Shown piece after piece: positions 56,104 to 64,000 of a DNA stretch of 64,000 nucleotides. The DNA is from Microvelia longipes. Lineage: Eukaryota; Arthropoda; Insecta; Hemiptera; Veliidae. Below the pieces are notes generated by a model. The model was not told where the DNA came from. It saw only the letters and a program-made list of their open reading frames with translations, and did no database searches. The stretch lies in the NCBI GenBank assembly GCA_018340805.1, contig JACMZG010001863.1:28499505-28563504 (forward strand). The letters are read 5' to 3'. Position 1 is the stretch's first letter. Every line of letters starts with the position of its first letter. The position numbers and the translations under genes are program-made.

Positions 56104-58459
56104 GTATGTATATTCATTATTATTATTTTTCCTCACTAACTACAATAGGACCATTCCATCTCAAATCAGGCAGATGGCCAAAAATCATGTCAGGTCACCC
56201 TCGCCGATTTCCTTGAAAATTTGGTATGATGTTCTATTCAGGAGTGAAACTAAGTTCCTAAAACGGTATTGCTGAAAAAGATTTCTTTTGGGAGTTAAAG
56301 GGCCTCAAAACTTGGAAAATAACTTTTTCCAGTCAGCACTTTTCTGTATTGCTGTAATTTAAAACTGATATCTGCTTCAATAAAATCTGTAGGGTTTAAT
56401 TTGGAGTCCCAAGACTTGATAGCCTTATGTGTTTGTGACTCAGAAAGACAAGAGTAATGGCTGGTATTAGCTGTCAAAAGTCAGGCTATATGACTTTTGA
56501 AAGTTGATAATAATGAAGATGATAATAATTTTCCCAATTTAGAAAGGAATTTAACAAAAAACTGTTTTTGTGAATTGTTTTTGGAACATTGTAAAAAATA
56601 AACAGATAAAGGTGTTAAACACTTTAGGTTAAAAATTCAAGATGGGCACATAGCTAAGATAAAGAAAACAATAACAGCTTAACAGCCTTGCATTTTGATT
56701 TTGCTGAAAATTGGTTGGTCACATTGCAAGATGGAGTGAAAACAACTATTGGGATAATGTTCAAATATCTATTTTATCCTGTAACAGCTTGAATTAAACT
56801 AGACGTTACAGCGAGCCATTTGGTTAACACTTCTAGTATTTATAGTATAATTACTGTATAGGTAGGTATTTGAGTATAGCTAGTGAGAGAGGTGGGGAGT
56901 AATATTCTCGAGTCTCCAGCAACCAATAATCGAGAGGGGCTCGTCTCTATACGATATTTCATATCATAATAATAACAACATCACCGTCAATCAAACATCA
57001 AAATAGTGTTTTGAAAATACTTAACAACCTACACTTATTTTTTCCAAAATATTTTGCTATTATTCATTAATTATAATATTTGAATTATAATTATTCATTA
57101 ATTATGTAGTTTTATAATTGCCGCGAAAAAGAAGATTTTTTCGTTTAAAACTTTTAAAAAAAGAAATAACACAATAACCAAAGAGTAAAGTGATGTAGAA
57201 ATTCATACAGTAGGGGTGGGGGCGCGGGACACAGTGGTCTAACTCCCCCGAAATAAGCTGCTTTAGATGGACCTGCCCTGAGTTCACCCTTTCTCCGCTA
57301 GTGGCGGGTCAGTTCACCTTGTTCCCTATATATAAAATAATTATGTCTTCAATTCTAAGGTTAAAATTATTTAAAAGGGTCTTTAACAATGTTAAAAATT
57401 GTATTAATTATTTTAAAGGTATAATTTTCATAAAATGTTATAAAAATATAAACGCTGTGTTAATTTTAAGTAGACCTGATATCTTGATAACCATGATTTG
57501 TAGACAAACATCAAAAATGTTTGCAAACAAACGTCAAACCGGGAAATTATAAATTTAATTTACGTCTTCGTTGTCTCATTATAACACACCTTTCGTAACA
57601 CACGTTATCCTATTTTCTAAAAACATTATCTTATAAGCTACTAAAAAAGAAAAAAAGTCAATGAATAAGATAAAAATTGTCTTGTTTACATTTTTTATAA
57701 ACATAAATAGAAGTGATAAGAGTAGATAACAATACTCATTGATATAACAATATCAACTGATTGTTATCAGTTGATAAAACTGATAACAATAGTGATAAGA
57801 GAACAAGGTGAAAACTAGCGCTCGGTGCGGTAGTTGATGCAACTAATCTCAGTTTTTTTCGGAGCCACCTAAAACCAGGGAGTTAGACCACTGTGTCCCC
57901 CCGCCCCGACCCCAACTGTATGAATTTCTACATCACTTTACCAAAGAGCCTAACCAAGGAGAAAAAATAAATTTGCGTTTAAACTTTCTTATGCAGATAA
58001 TAACTGAGAAACTCAACAACAAAAATGAAGACATAACAACAAGACATTTCTTTTACTCTCTTGGGAGACTATAGTAGGGGTAAGTACAGTTACGGCGCCT
58101 ATGGAAACTGTCTCACTTCCAGACCCCTTATCACTGTGTTAATCGGGTTCTGTACTCCCTCTAATAGTATTAGTCTCTTTGGCTTGACTGAATAGTGTCT
58201 CAATGACAAAGCAGTGATTGTCAAACCAATATTTTGAATCAGAAAGTTTGGGTATAGTTATATGGCCTAAAGCTTATAAATGAAAAATAATAAGGTCCAA
58301 GAGTAAACTATACCTTATCCATGGATCCTTGAGACCTCTAACAGCTAGAGCTTCCTGGTGTCTGATAAGTTCAGGGCAATTTTCAACCTTATAAATAGAA
58401 TAATCAGGAACCTTCATGCGAGGTCCAGGACCATGATGTCCGTGATCACCACCGCCCAT
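55644..58459 (-). CDS. NDUFB3: NADH dehydrogenase [ubiquinone] 1 beta subcomplex subunit 3
   Basis: Two exons on the minus strand, 58459-58314 and 55818-55644, join in frame to 107 codons including TAA, so 106 residues (human NDUFB3 has 98). The start is MGGGDHGHHGPGP, with a His/Gly-rich N-terminus like the family. KVPDYSIYKVENCPELIRHQ aligns to the conserved (M)ELPDYRQWKIEGTPLE region. ALAVRGLKDPWIRNEAWRYD spans the splice site with the family signature GLRDPWxRNEAWRY. One hydrophobic segment (YGFAAFVATIALEKAYSL) is the membrane helix. It is a small accessory subunit of complex I in the inner mitochondrial membrane. The ATG at 58459 is the first Met and fits the family start. Confidence 0.95.
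56002..56110. repeat. (TA)n and (TATG)n microsatellite
   Basis: About 90 bases of TA followed by six TATG units. Confidence 0.95.
57186..57940. mobile_element. hAT-like non-autonomous DNA transposon (MITE), 755 bp
   Basis: The terminal inverted repeats of about 70 bases begin TAAAGTGATGTAGAAATTCA at the left. They recur inverted at the right and run through CAGTGGTCTAACTCCC. A perfect 8-bp duplication CCAAAGAG flanks it at 57178-57185 and 57941-57948. The start TAAAG fits the YARNG rule of hAT ends, and 8-bp duplications are the hAT norm. A second inverted pair (TTCACCTTGTTC at 57313, GAACAAGGTGAA at 57804) is subterminal. No transposase is encoded. The 83-codon frame at 57301-57552 has no motif. 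Confidence 0.85.
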
Positions 58460-60200
58460 AATTAACTACGAAAAATTATTCAAATAAATATAAGTACAAA
58501 AAGATTCGAACTCAGTGATAAAAAATTATTAAATAACCTGCTGTGAAAAAAGAGAGAACCTCAAAATAACCTTTTTATAATTCTTGAAAAATCCGCAAGA
58601 AGCGTTCATTCCCGCCTTTTCAAATTTATTCAAATTATTTATTTATTTATAAATATTACTATAAGCAGCTGTGATTAAAGAAGAGGAACGAATAATATCT
58701 TACAGTTTAACCGCATAGTTAAGAATTCTAATTTAGTTTTCCTATCAACAATTTTTATTTTTTATTTACCAAAGATTTTAGATTTATTTTAAATCTCAAA
58801 AGAAATGTCTATGATAGACCAAGTGGACAGCCACTAGCATATATATATTAAAGTTCTGACTTCCAGTAGACAGCGTTTGTTTCTTTTTCACTGAACTTTT
58901 GACCAACTGCCTATTTCACGCATCAGGCGGACTTCACTAGACCGGGTGGACTTGATAATACTAATTTCCATTGCTACTATAGCAATAGAAAACTATACAT
59001 ATTTAAGTCCTCCAAGGTGCACTTAGTTCCACTAATCGGATGGGACACCCATCCGATACGAGTCGGCAGAATTGCAGATCCTTGTTCAGGAAGGTATTTA
59101 CGAAAAATTGAGACCGGTTCCAGCCATTACACTTTTTATTCAAAACACCCCAGGGCTCGAGTCGGGTCGCCTACGATGTGTCTAATGTTGTACCCTAGGT
59201 CAAACAACAAGATTATTAGCAAATTATTAATAAATAATCCTTTATTTCACATAATACACATTTCTGTAAATTGTAAAAAGTCAAAACAAAAAAAAAATAT
59301 TTTATTTACAAGTTGTATACTTGTTGCATTAAACTTACTCTTATCATAGAGATATTATCACTAGAGGGGCCCTACTGGTTAAATTTTGAAACATCGAAAA
59401 AGTAACCTGACCACCTTCTCTAAAAATATAATCAAATAATCAGTACAAAATTACTGTAACTTATATAGAGGAATGTTAGAAATACAAATCAAAACACAAA
59501 CTATGTGCGAGAAGCCGAAAACAATAGATTTATTATAACCCCAACTTACACTTATAGAGGTTTTAATGAGGTTACACAGAGTACCTGAGAGCCCAATACG
59601 ATGTTTCAGGTCTTTTAATGTGTTGAGACAGGCTATGCATTCTCTAGTATAAGTCTCTGTGACTCTTATGGACTATGGAAGGTGTTCAGTTTACTTTTTC
59701 GATGTTCCGAAATTCAACAGATAAGGGATCTCTAGTAATAAATATCTCTATGCCCATAAAGAAAATTTATTAAATATTACGTTACATTAAAAATTAATTG
59801 TAATAATTTAATTAGTCACCGATAATTAAATATAAATCTTTTTGTCGTATTGATGTATTTATATAATTCAATTTAAGATGGAGGTTACTTAGGTCGAGGT
59901 ATAAACGGACAAATTTCTATAAAAAAATAATAAGTAAAAATAATAAATAATTTCAAAATAATATTTAATAAAAAAAAAAAAATTATTTATTTATGTTTTT
60001 AAGATAATTTAGAAAATTAAAAAAAATACATCGCATTAATCAAATTAGATGATCCATATTTTTTTTAGTTTTTGGTCTAATATTTAAAGAATATTATTAA
60101 TTATGAAAAATTAATTGTAAAAATATATCACTAAATAATTATCAATAAATTTTATCATAAATAAAATAGAATATTTCATAATTATTTGTTACGTAATTCC
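58460..60200. other. Intergenic DNA with MITE copies, and the NDUFB3 upstream region
   Basis: Contains a perfect 10-bp hairpin ATCGGATGGG / CCCATCCGAT at 59035-59057, MITE copy C1 and a partial copy. No gene is seen. The NDUFB3 promoter should lie just above 58460. Confidence 0.5.
59345..59661. mobile_element. MITE of the CATAGAGATATTATTA family, copy C1
   Basis: Starts CATAGAGATATTATCACTAG and ends CTCTAGTATAAGTCTCTGTG. A perfect 8-bp duplication ACTCTTAT flanks it at 59337-59344 and 59662-59669. Copy fragments follow at 59670-59752 (TACTTTTTCGATGTT to AATATCTCTATG), the tail of another, older copy. Confidence 0.9.
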
Positions 60201-60301
60201 AAGATGGCGGAGGCCACCGTAGGATATAAAAGGAGGGCAGGGTCGACTCTCGTCAGTCGGCCTTCAGCCTTCATGCAGAGCGGAATGTCCGATGAAGTGA
60301 A
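60201..60301 (+). promoter_or_regulatory. TATA/Inr core promoter with an upstream ATGGCGG element
   Basis: AAGATGGCGG (60201-60210) precedes TATAAA (60225-60230). An arthropod-type Inr TCAGT starts at 60254, with its A 30 bases from the TATA box. The transcript would start near 60255. ATG at 60273 follows. The local GC-rich stretch ends at a perfect gtaagt donor (60302). Confidence 0.8.
60273..60301 (+). CDS. Candidate first coding exon of an unidentified gene
   Basis: ATG CAG AGC GGA ATG TCC GAT GAA GTG AA before gtaagt encodes MQSGMSDEV and a split codon. It is the first ATG after the TATA/Inr pair. Which downstream exon it joins is unresolved. Confidence 0.45.
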
Positions 60302-60736
60302 GTAAGTCTGGATATTTTATTATTCGTTTTAATCTATATAATTTTAAATTAATTAATACTTAACTACATTTCTAGTTAATACTAGAAATTAATAATTATA
60401 AATACATAATAATTAATACATCTATTAACTACTAGTTAATAGATCGTAATATGAGTTGGATATATTTTACTTTCTTTAGCCATTTTGAATATTTCTATTT
60501 TCCTTTATAATTGCTCTATTTGCATGTCTGCTATAAATTGACTATTAATACTAATATTGCTGTTAGCTCTATACGTATTGGTACTAATACTAAACTTATT
60601 ACTATTCTATTATTCCTGTAACCAATAACTATTGCTGTAACGTAACCTATTACACCCACTATTATTATTACTTATAACTATTACTATAACCTATACCTCT
60701 TCCCATTATTATAATGTAACCTATTAAACCTACGAT

Positions 60737-61029
60737 CATGGGGGGGCATAGCCTATCTCAATACATTGAGAGGCCTGAGACATCTTTTTGGGACTCTGTG
60801 TAACCTCATTGAAACCTCCTTCAAGAGAGTTAAGGTTACAATAATTACATATATTTCGGTTTCCCGCACATTGTTTAGGTTATGATTTGTATTTTTAACG
60901 TTTTACTATATAAGTTACTGTAATTTTGTACTGATTATTTGATTATATTTATAAGAGAAGGTGGTCAGGTTATTTTTCGATGTTTCAAAATTCAACCAAT
61001 GGGGCTCCCTCTAGTAATATATCTTTATG
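60737..61029. mobile_element. MITE of the CATAGAGATATTATTA family, copy D
   Basis: Left end CATGGGGGGGCATAGCC, right end CTAGTAATATATCTTTATG. A perfect 8-bp duplication CCTACGAT flanks it (60729-60736, 61030-61037). The left inverted repeat is worn, the right one intact. It lies in the first intron of the putative gene at 60273. Confidence 0.9.
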
Positions 61030-61054
61030 CCTACGATTAATATAACGTATAACC

Positions 61055-61329
61055 CATAGAGATATTATTACTAGAGGGGCCCTAATGGTTAAATTTGGAA
61101 CAAATATTATATACTACCTGCGCTAAAACCATAATCAAATAGTCAGTAGAAGTACGGTAAAATAGAAATCAAACTACAAACAATGTGCGAAAAGCCTAAA
61201 ACAATTGATTTATTATAACCTAAACTCACTCTCGAAGGAGGTTTCAATGAGGTTACACAGAGACCCTGAGAGCCCCAGAACGATGTTTTAGGCACTTCCA
61301 ATGTATTTAGATAGGCTATGTCCTCTCTA

Positions 61330-61410
<81 letters not shown>

Positions 61411-61609
61411 TATGTATATGTAATGAAGAATGTATACCCCAAAAAGGGTCTTAAAAATAATAAAGATTTCATTATTTATTATTTATATACAATTTATTCT
61501 ATTTTTGTACTGATTATTTGATTCTATTTATAATCGAAAGTGGTCAGGTTACTTTTTCGATGTTTTAAAATTTAATCTATAGGGCTTATCTTCTAAAAAT
61601 ATCTCTATG
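61055..61609. mobile_element. MITE of the CATAGAGATATTATTA family, copy E, interrupted by (TA)n
   Basis: Starts CATAGAGATATTATTACTAG; a first end sequence CTCTAGTATATA runs into a (TA)n array (61330-61402). A second half (GTGGTCAGGTTACTTTTTCG ... ATCTCTATG) follows. No clear 8-bp duplication is found, so it may be two fused copies. Confidence 0.75.
61330..61402. repeat. (TA)n microsatellite
   Basis: About 70 bases of TA. Confidence 0.95.
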
Positions 61610-61648
61610 CCAAATAATAATAATAATATAATATCTCTTTGTCACCAG

Positions 61649-61682
61649 CATATCGTTATGGTACCAAGCCACCCAAGCAATG
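61649..61682 (+). CDS. Candidate 34-base exon of the unidentified gene
   Basis: Bounded by GTCACCAG and gtaaga. GC content is above the flanks. With the codon split left by the 60301 donor it stays open (NISLWYQATQAM). Alternative frames are also open, so the reading is tentative. Confidence 0.3.
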
Positions 61683-61727
61683 GTAAGAACCCTTGTATCC
61701 TATAACTCTAATAATTAGTCTGTTTTA

Positions 61728-61770
<43 letters not shown>

Positions 61771-61875
61771 GGTATTAAAGATAGGAGTGAGAAGTAAGTT
61801 TCATTTACCTCTTGTCTAACCCTTAATAAATGTTAGTTATTTACTTTCATATTTAACAGAGATTTTTTTTCGCAG

Positions 61876-61975
61876 GATCGGATTTTGCTCCTGTTTCGTT
61901 CGCTTTATCTGTGTCAACCTTCGCTGGAGAGCTTCCTCCGTGGGATCGCCGTTTCAGTTTTAAAGATAAGTAATC
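61876..61975 (+). CDS. Candidate exon of the unidentified gene
   Basis: Follows TTTTTTTTCGCAG, a strong acceptor, and is GC-rich against AT-rich flanks. Two frames are open. One reads SDFAPVSFALSVSTFAGELP and ends at TAA near 61973. Another reads DRILLLFRSLYLCQPSLESF and goes on to 62000. Neither is recognisable. It could equally be a 5' UTR exon. Confidence 0.35.
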
Positions 61976-62029
61976 AGGGTTCCGATCTAACCAATTGACA
62001 CTAACCTTTCAGTCTTGGTTTTATCGGAC

Positions 62030-63330
62030 CCTGCCTAGGCCTACAAGATCTTCAGAGGACGCCGATTGGTTCGTTATGTATTATAAAACACATCAGCACA
62101 TTGTAGTATGGATATATCTATAGGTGATCACTGTCGGGGATTTGCCTGGTTTGGGATTGTGGGCTGACTTAGACACAATGTTAGCATAAATACTGCAGTC
62201 ACGCTTTTGTGGGGGCTGTGGGGAGTGACGTAGTGATTGTAACTGCCTATAGCCCCGACCGAAGCATACGTCTCTTATGATATTTTTGGTAACATTGTTG
62301 TTTATTTTGGTACGACAGTCTTTGAATTAGGCTGTTGTCGGCAGTGGTCATCGCTAGCGCTGATATCTGTTAAAATTTTGTAGCGTTTAACTGTTTTTGT
62401 AATTTTTATACATTATAAATTTCAAATTGTTTAGTTAAACTAGTTAGATGAAAAAATTAAATATGTACACTTTCTATTTTGGCTAGTTTCATTTCTTTTA
62501 AACGCTATACATTATTTATGAAACAAACTAACCCATTGGCTTGTTCAGAATGTTTCCGGTTTTAAGTCAAATGTCTAATTTCATTGTAGTAACTGATAAA
62601 AAGTTACTAACTTCGTGCTTCGTTATTTTCTAATAAAATCGCATATACTTTATAAGCATTATAAAAACCTTCTGATCAGGCACCCATACACTTTTTATTA
62701 GGAGATACTTGTTTCATGACCCGTTGTTTAAGCCGAAATATTATTTCATGGTTAGGCGCGGCGGGTAGGTTAGGGACTCAGGGTTATGACTCATTTATCT
62801 CCTTATATATCCACACTTCATCGACATGTCAGCCGTAAATTGAACCATTGGGCGATGGTAATATACCATTGGTTCCCGGGTAGGGTTAGGTAGGAAGATG
62901 ATTTGTGGATTTTATATATGTTCAGAACACATGGTGTGTTGGCCCCAGTTTTAGGGTGGGGGGTTTAGGTCCATTTTCAGGTACTTTCTATAAAATGTGC
63001 TGAACCTTAAGTCTTATATTTGATGAATAAGCAACCAATAATATCTGATATAATTCGATATTATTTTTATGCTTTTTTATCAATAGGATTTCATTTGACA
63101 TTAAACAAATTTCTCCATAGTTTAAGGCAAATATCAATTTTAAGTTCTAATATTTTAAAGGCAGGCGCTTGCTGAAGCAATCGTCCCGAGGTCTTTAAAA
63201 ATTAGTCTTTAATATTGATATTCCGAGGTCCTTAACTAAGGAAGATATAAAGTTTGATAGTTGATTGAAGTCTTATAATGCATGTACGGATGAATACAAC
63301 ACTACTAACCCTACACCCCACACATTAGGA
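62030..63330. other. Non-coding region, moderate GC
   Basis: No ORF with protein character, no repeat of the families above. 62050-62300 and 62740-62960 are richer in G and C and may be intronic regulatory or old repeat DNA. I see nothing decisive. Confidence 0.4.
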
Positions 63331-63380
63331 ATTGGTTTTTAACAATTTTATTAGAAAGTAATAAAATTGTTAAAACCAAT
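63331..63380. repeat. Near-perfect 22-bp hairpin
   Basis: ATTGGTTTTTAACAATTTTA pairs with TAAAATTGTTAAAACCAAT (one base bulge) across a short loop. Confidence 0.85.
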
Positions 63381-63544
63381 TAATACAATAAGCATGTTAT
63401 TATTTTTGTATTTTTACTTTACTAACCAATTCTTTATAAGAATAACTCCATGGAGCACTATAAAACAGTGCTTATTTGTTATTCTTATGTTAAATTTATT
63501 TTTCTTCAAATTAGTTTTTATTGGCCACAGTAAAAACTGTACGT

Positions 63545-63582
63545 ACAAGTAATTTACAATGGCCACGCTGTAAATTACTTGT
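63545..63582. repeat. Perfect 14-bp hairpin
   Basis: ACAAGTAATTTACA and TGTAAATTACTTGT flank a 10-base loop. A longer imperfect pairing extends outside it (AAATTTATTTTTCTTC with GAAGAAAAATAAATTT). Confidence 0.85.
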
Positions 63583-63631
63583 ATGGATAAGAAGAAAAAT
63601 AAATTTTGCCTTCTTTGCTTCTTCAGAAAAA

Positions 63632-63772
63632 CACCAGATGGGGCAAAATAACTCGTGGTTGTAAATGACCGACTAATTTCATAGTAATTTCTCTTTATTT
63701 GGAAAAAAAGATATTGCAAATTTTTTTGGGGGTCATTTTAAAAAACCACTTGTTGTTTTGCCCCATCTGGTG
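63632..63772. mobile_element. 141-bp MITE with CACCAGATGGGGCAAAA ends
   Basis: Left CACCAGATGGGGCAAAATAA and right TTGTTTTGCCCCATCTGGTG form terminal inverted repeats of 17 perfect bases, and about 28 with mismatches (GTGGTT / AACCAC). No target duplication is evident. Confidence 0.75.
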
Positions 63773-63799
63773 ATTAATAGTTTCTTTTATATCTTTCAG

Positions 63800-63893
63800 A
63801 TGCTGGAAGATCTTTCTTTATATGACTTCAAAGCTTTGGAAGAAACGAGAAGATTATTTGAAGAAACAAATGAGTCAAATCTGTATCTAATGA
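63800..63893 (+). CDS. Candidate exon, unidentified protein
   Basis: After ATATCTTTCAG the frame reads MLEDLSLYDFKALEETRRLF and EETNESNLYLM, ending at a possible donor (ATGA before gtatca). The acidic, amphipathic composition looks real. The protein is unknown and may belong to the gene that starts at 60273. It continues past the window edge if the donor is used. Confidence 0.45.
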
Positions 63894-64000
63894 GTATCAT
63901 TTTTCTTTATTTATTGTGTTATTTATAACAATAAAACAAATATTCTAAGAATGGGGTGGTTAAGGGGGCAGTCAAAGCTGATGATATGTGGCTTAGAATG
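63894..64000. other. Window end, AT-rich with no call
   Basis: Possible intron downstream of the exon ending 63893. Confidence 0.4.

Larger units (their letters stand above)
55819..58313 (-). other. NDUFB3 intron, with (TA)n array and a hAT-like MITE
   Basis: (TA)n plus (TATG)n at 56002-56110 and the MITE at 57186-57940. The rest is AT-rich with no coding signal. Confidence 0.8.

Noticed and set aside
55922..56275. 117-codon plus-strand ORF
   Set aside because: Half of it is (TA)n translated as IYIY, and it lies in an NDUFB3 intron.
57301..57552. 83-codon ORF inside the hAT-like MITE
   Set aside because: No transposase motif, Lys/Ile-rich as expected of AT-rich DNA.

Overview
This is a eukaryotic nuclear window, AT-rich and intron-bearing. 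The gene content (DYRK2-type kinase, MFSD1-type transporter, hnRNP K-type KH protein, polyamine-oxidase-type flavoenzyme, NDUFB3) and the transposon load (Ty3/gypsy, Penelope-like, LINE, several MITE families) point to an arthropod, most likely an insect. I cannot name the species. All gene calls come from reading translated exons and splice junctions by eye; no database search was run.

Layout. 1-3470: decayed 3' part of a Ty3/gypsy element with frameshifted pol, probably followed by its 3' LTR. 4049-13254 (+): DYRK2/smi35A-like dual-specificity kinase; its eight kinase-region exons join in frame to 416 codons. Its introns hold a ~600 bp foldback, an 8-bp-TSD MITE and a striking ladder of four GC-rich hairpins. 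13255-19005: long 3' UTR/intergenic DNA. 19006-24549: a nested mobile unit. A Penelope-like element (PLE) with inverted arms, a GIY-YIG endonuclease ORF and hammerhead-ribozyme-like ends is split by a young Ty3/gypsy element whose 158/159 bp LTRs differ by one T. 25798-32237 (+): MFSD1-like transporter, ten exons, 487 codons plus stop. 35225-37162 (+): single-exon 645-residue coiled-coil protein of CEP135/TSGA10 type. 39190-42960 (+): hnRNP K-like gene with a 5' UTR exon and three KH domains. 43743-44650: another foldback. 46070-46165: a second PLE tail with a hammerhead-like core. 46459-52703 (+): polyamine-oxidase-like flavoenzyme whose 3.8 kb intron contains a LINE 3' end and a degenerate GGCC-rich repeat ladder that recurs downstream. 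55644-58459 (-): NDUFB3, two exons, with a 755 bp hAT-like MITE in the intron. 59345-61610: cluster of the 8-bp-TSD MITE family. 60201-60301: a textbook TATA/Inr promoter beginning an unidentified gene, with candidate exons up to 63893. 63331-63772: perfect hairpins and a 141 bp MITE.

The genes are unrelated housekeeping or signalling loci and do not form a pathway. The most interesting structure is the PLE/LTR nest: the inverted PLE arm preserves the empty site of the LTR insertion, and three PLE ends carry CUGAUGA/GAAA cores with a palindromic helix III, as expected for minimal dimeric hammerheads. A dispersed MITE family with recoverable 8 bp target duplications is the second. I found no tRNA, rRNA or CRISPR.
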